Origin: CAYUVF01 sp964448045
GTDB taxonomy: Bacteria > Bacteroidota > Rhodothermia > Rhodothermales > Salinibacteraceae
Length of the DNA: 64,000 bases
Reading direction: 5' to 3'
Assembly (NCBI GenBank): GCA_964448045.1
Contig: CAYUVF010000003.1
Span: 1 to 64,000, forward strand
How positions within the stretch are numbered: position 1 is the first letter of the stretch; every line of letters starts with the position of its first letter. Under the pieces are notes generated by a model. The model did no database searches. It was not told the origin of the DNA and was given only the letters and a program-made list of their open reading frames with translations. Both the position numbers and the translations under genes were made by a program. This document shows, piece by piece, positions 53,262 to 62,495 of the stretch.

Positions 53262-53431
53262 AGAAGGGCAGGGAGCGGGCAGGAAACAGCGTTCTCCGCA
53301 CGATCGCAGCGGCTGAACCCTTCCGGAGGCTGCGAGTTACGTAGCATGCTCCGGCTCGCCATGCCCGGCTCCTCCGCTGGGGCGTGCCGTATCGTTTCCG
53401 TCTGTTGATCGTGTCCGAACGTCGAACCCGT

Positions 53432-55087
53432 ATGTTGTGGTCGAAGCCCCCGTCCCCTTGGCTGATCGGCATCGCCGTGCTGATGGTCTGCATCCTTTCG
53501 CAAGACGCTTACGCCCAGTCGCGTGGCGCCGTCACACTTACCGATTGGCAACCGGTCGCGGCGTACGCGACGCCCGATCCGGCCGATATCTGTACGCTCG
53601 ATCCCATCGATGAAAACGCGAATACCCGCGTTCCGGCACGGCGGCCTCGCACATCGAAAGCAGTGAAGACGGCAACGATCGAAGTCGAGTATTTCGGGTT
53701 CACGCCCCAGGCGCGCACGGCTTTTCAGCGAGCCGTTGACATCTGGGAGCGGCACATCGCCTCGGACGTGACAATCAAGGTGCAGGCCTCGTTTGAGTCA
53801 CTGGGCGCAGGTGTGCTCGGCAGCGCCGGGCCGCGGCTGATCTGGTCGGCCACGAACGATGAGGGCGAGCGCTTCATCTACGGCGATGCGCTGATCGATG
53901 CGCTGCTCGGCGAGAATGCCGTCCTCACCGATTCAGACCCCTCTAACGACGACAATCCGGACATTCGGGCGCGCTTCAGCAGCGATACGAACTGGTACTT
54001 CGGTGCTGCCCCGCCCGAAGGACCTGGTCCCGGCGCCAATCAGATCGACTTTACAAGCGTGGTGCTGCACGAGCTGGGGCATGGGCTCGGCTTTTTCGGC
54101 TCGATGCGCGTGTCCGATGGCCTCGGCAGTTGGGGTTTCAGTTTTGCTCCCGGCGTGCCGGTGGTGTACGACCAGTTCGCCGTGGACGAGCGCGAGCGCA
54201 ATCTCACGAACACCGTCGTCTACCCCAACCCCTCGGCCGAGCTCCAGCAGGCCCTGACGAGCGGCCAGGTCTTTACGAATGGGCTTTTTGCGACCATCGG
54301 CGGGGAGGGCGAGCTGCCGCGCCTGTACGCCCCTCCGGCCTGGGATCGTGGATCGAGCTACTCCCATCTGGATGAGCTGACCTATCCGGCCGGCGACCCC
54401 AACTCGCTGATGTCGCCGCAATTCAGCCGCAACGAACTCATCCACAGTCCGGGTGCCATCACCTGTGGGATGTTTTCCGATATGGGATGGCCGCTGGGAC
54501 CCGGATGCGATGCGCTTGTAGGCGAGGTCGAGGTGGTAGGCTTCACCGCCGATGCACAGGCGGACCAGACGATCGACATTAGCTGGACGGAGACGCCCTT
54601 TGCCGAGGTGACGTCGTATCAGATTGAACGGCGTTATTTCGATGGATCCTTTGAGGTGGTCGACACGGTGCCCAGTGACGGCAGCCGCGACTACCGCGTC
54701 GAACTCGGTCCGCAGGATGCGGGCAAATACGCCTTTCGCCTGCGCTGGACGCGGGCCGATGGCAGCACCGTCGTCAGCGACGACCAGCCCGGCCTTACCG
54801 TGCAGCTCGATACCGATTACCGCATCAGTACCGTCTACCCGAATCCGTTCACCGATCGGGCGAACATCAGCGTGGCGGTCGATCAGCGGCAGGACGTGCG
54901 CATCGCGGTGTACAATGCGCTCGGGCAACGGGTGGCCGTGCTGTTCGATGGCGTGCGCCCCGGCGACGATCCGCGGCCGTTCACGTTCGAGGCGGATCGG
55001 CTGCCCACCCTGTCCAGCGGACTGTATTTCTTCCGGGTGATTGGGGAGGACTTCGCGCTCACCCGGAAGGCCGTGCGTATCCGGTAG
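53432..55087 (+). CDS. Secreted metzincin-like metalloprotease with T9SS tail
   Basis: 551 residues from the ATG at 53432. Signal peptide ends near A-Y-A-Q. The zinc motif is HELGHGLGFFGS in TSVVLHELGHGLGFF, with the third His not in the standard HEXXHXXGXXH position; downstream NSLMSPQFSRNE gives a Met-turn-like segment and SHLDE may supply a ligand. Then a fibronectin-like module (~390-470) and a type A T9SS domain (VYPNPFTDRANISV, GLYFFRVIGEDFALTRK). Predicted to act outside the cell. Its catalytic family is not assigned further. Confidence 0.78.
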   Translation: MLWSKPPSPWLIGIAVLMVCILSQDAYAQSRGAVTLTDWQPVAAYATPDPADICTLDPIDENANTRVPARRPRTSKAVKTATIEVEYFGFTPQARTAFQRAVDIWERHIASDVTIKVQASFESLGAGVLGSAGPRLIWSATNDEGERFIYGDALIDALLGENAVLTDSDPSNDDNPDIRARFSSDTNWYFGAAPPEGPGPGANQIDFTSVVLHELGHGLGFFGSMRVSDGLGSWGFSFAPGVPVVYDQFAVDERERNLTNTVVYPNPSAELQQALTSGQVFTNGLFATIGGEGELPRLYAPPAWDRGSSYSHLDELTYPAGDPNSLMSPQFSRNELIHSPGAITCGMFSDMGWPLGPGCDALVGEVEVVGFTADAQADQTIDISWTETPFAEVTSYQIERRYFDGSFEVVDTVPSDGSRDYRVELGPQDAGKYAFRLRWTRADGSTVVSDDQPGLTVQLDTDYRISTVYPNPFTDRANISVAVDQRQDVRIAVYNALGQRVAVLFDGVRPGDDPRPFTFEADRLPTLSSGLYFFRVIGEDFALTRKAVRIR

Positions 55088-55209
55088 CGACCGGAAAAGT
55101 GTCGATCGGATGGGACGGCCGGGGTGGACAATCCATCGGCCAAGTTGTTTACTTGGTAGAGGCCTTCCGATCGGGTCGTATCGCGCTTTTCATCCAAGTC
55201 CCCACCCCC

Positions 55210-57930
55210 ATGCCGATTCGTTTCGTCCGGCTCCTTTGCGTTTTCACAGTCACGGCACTGCTGGCTGGTTTCCCGCTATCACCCGCTCAGGCCCAGCCCG
55301 CCGACGCGCTGGCGCAGCAGGTTACGGTCGATATGCACGGGGCCGACGGTGTGGGCAAAGACGGCGTGCTGGCGCCCGTTGGCACCCGCTTAGCCGCGTT
55401 GTACCGCCAGTACGAGGCACGGCAGAAAAGCGGGCGCCTCACGCCGGTCAGGCCGCCGTCCTCGGCGATGGTCGTGAGTGGCGAGTACGTGGTGATCGAC
55501 GCGGTCGCAGCGAATTCGGCCTCTGCGCTCCGGGCCGATCTGGAGGCGCTGGGGTTGCGGCAGGGGGCACAGGTGGGCCGGCTGGTGTCCGGACGGCTAC
55601 CCATTGAAGCGATCCCGGCGATGGCGCGGCTGTCGACGATGCGAAGCGCCCGTCCGTCGCTCGTGGCTACACGCGCTGGCGCCGTCACCTCGCGCGGCGA
55701 TGCCGTGATGCGGTCCGATATCGCTCGCGAGAATCTGGGCGTGGATGGCAGCGGCATCACCGTAGGGGTGCTCTCCGATAGCTACGACACGAATCCCAGT
55801 GCGTCGACGCGCGCCTCGGAGGACATCACCACGGGAGACTTGCCCCCATCCAGCCGGATCCGCATCCTCGAGGAGCTCGGCGATGAGGCCAACGAAAGCA
55901 CCGGCAGCGACGAAGGCCGCGCGATGATGCAGATCATCCACGACGTGGCGCCGGGCGTCAGTCAGGCCTTCCACACCGCCTTCAACGGCATAGGAAACTT
56001 TGCCCAGGGTATCCGCGATCTGGCCAACGCCGGGGCCCACGTCATCGTGGACGATGTCATTTACTTTGCCGAGCCCATGTTTCAGGATGGGCCTATCGCG
56101 CAGGCGGCGAACGAGGTGGCGCGCACTCAGGATGCGGCCTACTTCACTTCCGCCGGCAACAACGGCCGCAACTCGTACGAGAGCGCGTTCCGGGCGTCGG
56201 GCGAGTCGGGGGTGCTGAACGCGCAGGGAGAGCTGCACGACTTCGGCGGGGGCGACACGGGGCAGCGGCTCATCATTCCGGAGGGCGACTCGGTGCGCAT
56301 CGCGCTGCAGTGGACCGATCCGTATGCCTCCCTCGGCGGGCCGGGCGCCGATAGCGACCTCGATATTTTCATAACGGATCAGGCCGGGACCGTTGTCGCC
56401 CGAAGCGACTTTGACAACATCGGCACCGATCCGTTCGAGTTTCTGGAGTTTGCCAACGACGGCTCCATCGACGCCGATAACGACGGCACGCCCGATACGC
56501 AGTTCGAGCTCGGCATCGAGCTGTTCGAGGGGCCGCCGCCCGATCTTTTCAAGTACGTCTATTTCCCGTCGAGCGGGGTAGAGATCGATGAGTTTGCGGC
56601 GCAGTCGCAGCGCCCCACGCTTTACGGTCACGCCAACGCCGAGGAGGCCATGGCCGTAGGCGCCGTCTTCTGGTTTGCCACGCCCGCGTTCGACGATCAG
56701 TTCACGAATCCCTTCGAGATCAACGGCTTCTCTTCGCGGGGGGGCGTGCCGATTTACTTCACTCCCGAGGGGACGCCGCTCGCCACGCCGGAGACGCGCA
56801 ACAAGCCCGATATGGTGGGTCCCGATGGCACGAACACAACCTTCTTTGGTCAGGAGCTCAACGATGGACCGGATGGCGATAGCGGGGATGGGTTTCCCAA
56901 CTTCTTCGGCACCTCGGCCGCGGCGCCGCACGTGGCTGCCGTCGCCGCGCTGATGCTGGAGTTCGACCCCGGCCGCGCCCCGGCGCAGGTCTACGATGAC
57001 CTCAAGAGTACGGCGATCGACATGGATGATCCGGCAACACCAGCTTTCGACGAGGGCTTCGATTTTGCGACCGGCTTCGGCCTCGTGCAGGCCGACGAAG
57101 CCGTGCCGCTGGCGGCCGAGGTGGTGCAGTTCAGTGCGGCCGAAGCGAGCGGCGGCAACACCATCGCGGTGTCGTGGCGCGAAACGAGCACGGCGCAGGT
57201 CGACGAGTACGTGCTGGAGCGCCAGTACTTCGACGGATCGTTCGAGGAGATCGCGACGGTGGCGAGCGATGGCAATCCGCCGCAGGACTTCGCCGTTGAA
57301 ACCGAGAATCTGGGCCTCGGCCAGTACACCTTCCGCCTGCACTGGCGCCGTCCGGATGGCACCACCGACACCAGCCCACAGCAGCCCACGGTGACCATCG
57401 GGTTGCAGGATTTCAGCGCGTCGATCACGGGCGACGAGGAGGACGATGTGCAGCTGGCGTGGAGCGTCCCCGCAGCCACCAGCGGATATACCTACACGGT
57501 CCAGCTCCGCACCCAGGAGGCTTTTGACGATGCGAGATCGACGACGGACCGCTCGCTCACCGTGACGAATCTGCAGCCCGGCCGGTACGATTTCCGCCTG
57601 CGGATGGAGGATACAGCGGGCAATGTGCTCTTCAGCGACATCATCACCGAGCAGGTGCCGCTCGATGGTGCGGTAGCGATCACGAACGCGTACCCCAATC
57701 CAACGAGCGGCCCGGTGAATCTGACCCTTACAACGGAGCGGCAGCAGGTTATCGAGCTTCGGATGTACGACGCGGCGGGCCAACTCGTACAGATCGAGTT
57801 CCGGCAGCTGGATGCGCTGGTGCCCACGCCCATCACGCTCGATCTCCGTAATCAGGGAAGCGGCAAGTACTTCGTCCAGGTGATCGGGGACGATTTCACG
57901 GAGTCGCGCTCGGTCGTGCGCGTCCGGTGA
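55210..57930 (+). CDS. Second subtilase-like secreted protease, Glu at the His position, with T9SS tail
   Basis: 906 residues from the ATG at 55210. Signal peptide ends near A-Q-A-Q, then the propeptide-like domain (GADGVGKDGVLAPVG, SGRLPIEAIPAMARL). The S8-like core has D190 (GVLSDSYD), E235 (SDEGRAMMQIIHDVAPG, again no H-G-T), Asn in SAGNNG and S569 (GTSAAAPHVAAVAALM). Two fibronectin-like modules (~640-720 and ~735-820) precede the T9SS tail (AYPNPTSGPVNLTL, GKYFVQVIGDDF). It is a paralogue of the 51164 protein with a different C-terminal half. Confidence 0.85.
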   Translation: MPIRFVRLLCVFTVTALLAGFPLSPAQAQPADALAQQVTVDMHGADGVGKDGVLAPVGTRLAALYRQYEARQKSGRLTPVRPPSSAMVVSGEYVVIDAVAANSASALRADLEALGLRQGAQVGRLVSGRLPIEAIPAMARLSTMRSARPSLVATRAGAVTSRGDAVMRSDIARENLGVDGSGITVGVLSDSYDTNPSASTRASEDITTGDLPPSSRIRILEELGDEANESTGSDEGRAMMQIIHDVAPGVSQAFHTAFNGIGNFAQGIRDLANAGAHVIVDDVIYFAEPMFQDGPIAQAANEVARTQDAAYFTSAGNNGRNSYESAFRASGESGVLNAQGELHDFGGGDTGQRLIIPEGDSVRIALQWTDPYASLGGPGADSDLDIFITDQAGTVVARSDFDNIGTDPFEFLEFANDGSIDADNDGTPDTQFELGIELFEGPPPDLFKYVYFPSSGVEIDEFAAQSQRPTLYGHANAEEAMAVGAVFWFATPAFDDQFTNPFEINGFSSRGGVPIYFTPEGTPLATPETRNKPDMVGPDGTNTTFFGQELNDGPDGDSGDGFPNFFGTSAAAPHVAAVAALMLEFDPGRAPAQVYDDLKSTAIDMDDPATPAFDEGFDFATGFGLVQADEAVPLAAEVVQFSAAEASGGNTIAVSWRETSTAQVDEYVLERQYFDGSFEEIATVASDGNPPQDFAVETENLGLGQYTFRLHWRRPDGTTDTSPQQPTVTIGLQDFSASITGDEEDDVQLAWSVPAATSGYTYTVQLRTQEAFDDARSTTDRSLTVTNLQPGRYDFRLRMEDTAGNVLFSDIITEQVPLDGAVAITNAYPNPTSGPVNLTLTTERQQVIELRMYDAAGQLVQIEFRQLDALVPTPITLDLRNQGSGKYFVQVIGDDFTESRSVVRVR

Positions 57931-58054
57931 GTGCTGCTATTCCGCTGTTCTGAAGACAGAGATGACGGCCGTCGTCTCTACGCTAAGGAGGGAAACGATT
58001 GGCGAATGGGCCCCATTATTGTGTCGATTTGGTCCTATCTGATGGCACAACGAC

Positions 58055-58088
58055 AAAAGGGCGCAGGTCATCTGGCCTGCGCCCTTTT
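58055..58088. terminator. Bidirectional terminator between the secreted protease gene and gyrA
   Basis: AAAA, GGGCGCAGG (58059-58067), 8 nt, CCTGCGCCC (58076-58084), TTTT. Works for both converging genes. Confidence 0.9.
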
Positions 58089-58114
58089 CTTGCTTTTGGA
58101 TGGATCGTAGCGTG

Positions 58115-60805
58115 TTAGTTGGCCTGGCCGTTCGTGGGGACGGCGGGTTCATCGGATGCGGGGTGCTCCTCCTCGGATGCTTCGTCTTCCCCCGCCTCGT
58201 CCTCGGCCTCTTCGGGGATGACGCGCGTCACATCGGCGATGGAGTCGCCCTGCTTCAGGTTGATGACGCGCACGCCCTGCGTGTTGCGGCCCATCGTGCT
58301 GATGCCGTCCACGCTGGTGCGAATCATGATGCCATTCTCGGTGATGATCATCAGGTCGTCATCCTCTTTGACGCCCTTGATCGTCACGAGCGGGCCGGTG
58401 CGCTTCGTGCGGTTCATCGTGATGAGGCCCTTGCCGCCGCGGCCCTGAATCCGGTACTCACCGATCGGGGTGCGCTTGCCGTAGCCGTTAGCGCTGACGG
58501 TGAGCACGCACGGCGCCTCGCCCGGCGGCACGGCAAACAGGCCGACCATCTCTTCATCAGCGTCGAGGGTCATGCCGCGGACGCCGCGGGTGTTGCGGCC
58601 CATCGGGCGGGCATCGTCCTCATCGAAGTGGACGGCGCGTCCGCCCGAGGAGGCGACCACAACCGTGTTGTCGCCATCGGTGAGCGTGGCTTCGAGCAAC
58701 TCGTCGCCTTCGTCGATGGAGATGGCGATGATGCCATCGACGCGCGGCCTGCTGAAGGCTTCCAGCGGCGTCTTCTTGACCTGCCCCTGCCGCGTGCCCA
58801 TCAGCACGTAGTGGTTGTTGAGGAAGGCCTCGTCTTCGAAGTCCTCCTTCGTCACCGCCAGCACGGCGCGGATCCGGTCGTCCGGCTCGATCTGGATCAG
58901 GTTGCGGATGGAGCGGCCCTTGGCCGTGCGGCTGCCCTCAGGGATTTCGAAGACGCGCAGCCAGTAGCACTGGCCGTGATCGGTGAAGAAGAGGATGTAG
59001 TCGTGCGACTCGGAGGCGAACAGGTGCTCGATGAAGTCATCGTCGCGCTTGCCGGTGCCGCGCATGCCGACGCCGCCGCGTCCCTGCGCCCGGTACGCGT
59101 CGATGGGCGTGCGCTTGATGAGGCCCTGATGCGTGATGGTGACGACGACCTGCTCGCGTTCGATCAGGTCTTCGATGATAATGTCGCCGCCGCCCGTGTA
59201 ATCGATCTCGGTGCGGCGCTCGTCATTATACTTGTCCTTGACCTCCAGCAGCTCATCCTTGATGATCTGCATCCGCAGCTCCTCGCTGTTGAGGATGCTC
59301 TGCAGGCGCTCAATCTCCTGCAAGATGTCGCGGTACTCGCCAACGATCTTTTCGCGCTCCAGCCCGGTGAGACGGCTGAGGCGTAGCCGTAGGATCGCGT
59401 TGGCCTGATCCTCGGTCAGCCAGTGGCCCTCTTTGGGGCGCTTGGCTGTGTACTCACCCTCGTCGAGCAGGTGCTGCACCGTCGTCTGCTCCGTGTCGCT
59501 CTCGATAGGCGGGAGGAGCGGGACGCCCAGTTCTTTCAGATCGGCCTCCGTCAGATCCGACGGATAGGTGCCGCTAATCAGGTTCGTGCGGGCCGCGTCG
59601 GTATCGGGCGAGTGGCGGATGATGGTGATGACGGCGTCGAGGTTGTCGAGCGCCAGGGTGAGTCCCTCCAAGATGTGGGCGCGGTCCTGTGCCTTCCGGA
59701 GGTCGTACTCGGTACGGCGGACGACGATCTCGTGCCGGTGGTTGACGTAGTGGTGGATCGCGTCCTTCAGGTTCAGCACTTTGGGCCGGCCGTTCACCAG
59801 TGCGACCATATTCACGCCGAAGGTTTCCTGCAGCCGCGAGTGCTTGTAGAGCTTGTTCTCGACGACCATCGGCACGGCGTCCTTCTTCAGCTCCACGACG
59901 ATGCGCATGCCGTCGCGGTCGCTCTCGTCGCGCAGGTCGGCGATGCCGTTGATCTTGTCGTTGCGGACGTGCTCGGCAATCCGCTCCAGCTCGGCGCTCT
60001 TATTGACCTGATACGGAATCTCGGTGATGATGAGCGCGCGCCGGCCCTTGCGGATTTCCTCCTCACGCACTTTGGCACGCATGATAACGCGTCCGCGGCC
60101 CGTATGATAGGCCTGATGGACGCCTGCGTAGCCGTAGATGATGCCGCCGGTGGGAAAGTCGGGGGCGGGCAGGTGCTCCATCAGCCCGTCGATGTCGATC
60201 TCGGGGTCGTCGATGTAAGCGACGACTGCATCGATGGCTTCGCCTAAGTTGTGCGGGGGAATCTTCGTCGCCATGCCGACGGCGATGCCGTCGGCGCCGT
60301 TGACGAGCATGTTCGGGAAGGCCGCGGGCAGGACCGTCGGCTCCTGCATCGTGCCGTCGAAGTTTTCCTGCGTATCGACGGTCTCCTTGCCGAGGTCGTT
60401 CAGTAGCTCCTCGGTGATTTTCATCATGCGGGCCTCGGTGTACCGCATAGCCGCCGCCGAGTCGCCATCGACCGAGCCGAAGTTGCCCTGGCCGTCGACC
60501 AGCGGGTAGCGCATCGAGAAGTTCTGCGCCATCCGCACCAGCGTATCGTAGACCGACGAGTCGCCGTGCGGGTGGTACTTACCGAGCACCTCACCGACGA
60601 TACGGGCGCTTTTTTTGTAGTTGGCGCCGGCCGTCAGGCCCAATTCGTGCATTCCGTAGAGCACGCGCCGGTGCACCGGCTTCAGGCCGTCGCGCACATC
60701 GGGCAGCGCGCGGCTCACAATTACCGACATCGAATAATCGATGTAGGAGGATTTCATCTCCTCCTCGATGTTGATCGGAATGATACGTTGGTTGTCCGCT
60801 TCCAT
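58115..60805 (-). CDS. gyrA: DNA gyrase subunit A
   Basis: 896 residues. The catalytic Tyr is Y122 in AAAMRYTEAR. The quinolone region is GKYHPHGDSSVYDTLVRMAQ with S83 and D87 in E. coli numbering, the drug-sensitive form. The C-terminal six-blade wrapping domain contains the GyrA box (QGRGGKG) that separates GyrA from ParC, and ends in a long acidic Glu/Asp tail (residues ~860-890). With GyrB it introduces negative supercoils. Confidence 0.97.
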   Translation of the reverse strand: MEADNQRIIPINIEEEMKSSYIDYSMSVIVSRALPDVRDGLKPVHRRVLYGMHELGLTAGANYKKSARIVGEVLGKYHPHGDSSVYDTLVRMAQNFSMRYPLVDGQGNFGSVDGDSAAAMRYTEARMMKITEELLNDLGKETVDTQENFDGTMQEPTVLPAAFPNMLVNGADGIAVGMATKIPPHNLGEAIDAVVAYIDDPEIDIDGLMEHLPAPDFPTGGIIYGYAGVHQAYHTGRGRVIMRAKVREEEIRKGRRALIITEIPYQVNKSAELERIAEHVRNDKINGIADLRDESDRDGMRIVVELKKDAVPMVVENKLYKHSRLQETFGVNMVALVNGRPKVLNLKDAIHHYVNHRHEIVVRRTEYDLRKAQDRAHILEGLTLALDNLDAVITIIRHSPDTDAARTNLISGTYPSDLTEADLKELGVPLLPPIESDTEQTTVQHLLDEGEYTAKRPKEGHWLTEDQANAILRLRLSRLTGLEREKIVGEYRDILQEIERLQSILNSEELRMQIIKDELLEVKDKYNDERRTEIDYTGGGDIIIEDLIEREQVVVTITHQGLIKRTPIDAYRAQGRGGVGMRGTGKRDDDFIEHLFASESHDYILFFTDHGQCYWLRVFEIPEGSRTAKGRSIRNLIQIEPDDRIRAVLAVTKEDFEDEAFLNNHYVLMGTRQGQVKKTPLEAFSRPRVDGIIAISIDEGDELLEATLTDGDNTVVVASSGGRAVHFDEDDARPMGRNTRGVRGMTLDADEEMVGLFAVPPGEAPCVLTVSANGYGKRTPIGEYRIQGRGGKGLITMNRTKRTGPLVTIKGVKEDDDLMIITENGIMIRTSVDGISTMGRNTQGVRVINLKQGDSIADVTRVIPEEAEDEAGEDEASEEEHPASDEPAVPTNGQAN

Positions 60806-61186
60806 GCGACGAATGGGGGAGTCTCGCGAGAGAGTGCACGTAGGTGAGGAGCGGCAGGGACGCGCAAGTCTCCGGTTTTTTACAGTCCGGGATTGCGTCT
60901 GGCCGTGCCAGCACCGTGATTATAAGCAGCCGTCATGTTGATCGGGGCATAAAAACACGGCAGGGTCAGATCGGTTATTTTATCCGTTCACAGATCATTG
61001 CATATTACGAAAAAGACCCCAAAGTTGCCACCTCGGCGGGGCCATGACGCGTTCTGCACAGATATTTGATGGGCGGCGTCTCCATGCGGTATTTGCTCCA
61101 GAAGAGCAGCGCCCGAAGCGCCGCAGCGTGGATACTCACCGGGGATGCCGCCTCGTATCTGATGATCAATTGATGGACTGTCTGTA
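60806..61186. other. Divergent intergenic region gyrA / glycerophosphodiesterase
   Basis: 381 bp with no credible gene; the minus-strand frame over 61005-61412 is a shadow of the next gene. It holds the TATAAT of gyrA, an AT-rich stretch at 60972-61020 and, for the plus strand, TTGATG (61066-61071) with TATTTG 18 nt on (61090-61095). Confidence 0.6.
60919..60924 (-). promoter_or_regulatory. -10 element of a gyrA promoter
   Basis: Perfect TATAAT on the minus strand, giving a start near 60912 and a ~107-nt 5' leader. No good -35 was seen at 16-18 nt. Confidence 0.45.
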
Positions 61187-62146
61187 ATGTATCGCTTGTT
61201 GTGTATTGTCGCTCTCGCTGGGATCGTCTCGCTCGGTGCTGCCATGTCTTCGACTTCGCCCTCCGACGTGTCGCCGCCCAATCCGCCCCCCCCACCCGAT
61301 GAGCCGGCTCAGCCAGAGGGGTTCGACCTGCAGGGCCACCGGGGCGCCCGCGGGCTGATGCCAGAGAACACGCTTCCGGCGTTTCGGAAGGCGCTGGAGC
61401 TGGGCGTGACAACGCTGGAGCTCGATGCCGTGATCTCCAAGAACGGAGAAGTCGTCGTCTCGCACGAGCCCTGGATGTCGAGCACCATCTGCTCGCTGCC
61501 CTCGGGGGAGCCGATTCCGTCCAGCCAGGGACGCAACTATCCGATCTTCAAAATGACGTACGAGGAAATACAGCAATTCGATTGCGGGAGCCGCCGCCAC
61601 CCGTCCTTCCCGGAGCAGGAGCCGCAGCCCGCTGCGAAGCCGCTCCTGCGCGACGTCATTGAGATGGCCGAGACGTTCATGGCCAAACATCAACGCGCGC
61701 CGGTGTTTTACAATATCGAAACCAAGTCCTTGCCGGGCTTCGACGGGCGATTTCACCCTGGTCCCGAGCGCTTCGCCCAGCTCGTCTACGACGTAGTCGC
61801 CGAGATGAACGTGACCACGCGCACGACGCTTCAGTCGTTCGACGTGCGCACGCTGCAGGTGGCCGAGGACGAAGGCTGGCCCGTCCGGCTGGCGTTGCTC
61901 ATCGGTACGGGAGACGATGACGGGCTCAATGAAAACATCAAACGCCTCGGCTTCCGGCCCGATATCTACAGCCCGAATTACCGCCTGGTGGATCAGGATC
62001 TGATCATCCGCGCGCACGGGTGGGGAATGGATGTGATACCGTGGACGGTCAACGACACGAGCGAGATGCGGCGCCTTCGTGAGATGGGCGTCGACGGTCT
62101 CATCACGGATTATCCAAACCGCGGGCAGTTCCTCGTCGAGCAGTAA
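61187..62146 (+). CDS. glpQ: Secreted glycerophosphodiester phosphodiesterase
   Basis: 319 residues with a signal peptide and a Pro-rich linker (NPPPPPDEPAQPE). GDPD signatures: LQGHRGARGLMPENTLPAF (catalytic His and Arg), LELDAVISKNGEVVVSHE (metal Glu/Asp and second His), NIETKS and IPWTVND near the C-terminus. It splits glycerophosphodiesters to glycerol-3-phosphate and an alcohol in the periplasm. It is transcribed divergently from gyrA. Confidence 0.92.
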   Translation: MYRLLCIVALAGIVSLGAAMSSTSPSDVSPPNPPPPPDEPAQPEGFDLQGHRGARGLMPENTLPAFRKALELGVTTLELDAVISKNGEVVVSHEPWMSSTICSLPSGEPIPSSQGRNYPIFKMTYEEIQQFDCGSRRHPSFPEQEPQPAAKPLLRDVIEMAETFMAKHQRAPVFYNIETKSLPGFDGRFHPGPERFAQLVYDVVAEMNVTTRTTLQSFDVRTLQVAEDEGWPVRLALLIGTGDDDGLNENIKRLGFRPDIYSPNYRLVDQDLIIRAHGWGMDVIPWTVNDTSEMRRLREMGVDGLITDYPNRGQFLVEQ

Positions 62147-62170
62147 CCATCGAATAAGACTCACAAACGT

Positions 62171-62428
62171 ATGTACGATCACCGATCGAAATGGGTGCGG
62201 CAGGCGCCAGCCGGGCTGGTACTGACGGGCTTCGGCGCGAGCCTGCTGGGCCAATCGACCATCCTGAAGGCGCGCGGCACAGCTCCGTGGAAGTGGATCG
62301 CCGCCGGGACGGCAAGTTTGGTCGTACTGAATGCGGGGCTGTGTCTATTTGGCGATGCGGTCAAGCATCGGGCGCTACACGAGTGGAAGACGACCGCGCG
62401 GGAATCCGAACCGCTGGCCGGCGCGTAA
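62171..62428 (+). CDS. Small two-helix membrane protein of unknown function
   Basis: 85 residues, 24 bp after the phosphodiesterase gene. Two hydrophobic helices, VRQAPAGLVLTGFGASLLG and WKWIAAGTASLVVLNAGLCLFG, with a basic loop (ILKARGTAP) and a soluble tail. Not recognised; likely co-transcribed with the gene before it. Confidence 0.6.
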   Translation: MYDHRSKWVRQAPAGLVLTGFGASLLGQSTILKARGTAPWKWIAAGTASLVVLNAGLCLFGDAVKHRALHEWKTTARESEPLAGA

Positions 62429-62495
62429 TGCAGGCGCGCAGTAAGTGCGGGAAGTGGATACAGCGTACTCGCTCGAAGGGCAACCACTCGTTCGT

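Noticed and set aside
53206..53344. C-terminus of the 51164 protein as read through the N run
   Set aside because: 100 N shifts the frame by one; the other frame continues exactly the T9SS tail of the repeat.
55597..57783. 728-residue minus-strand frame
   Set aside because: Shadow of the second subtilase-like gene; no start signal or domain.
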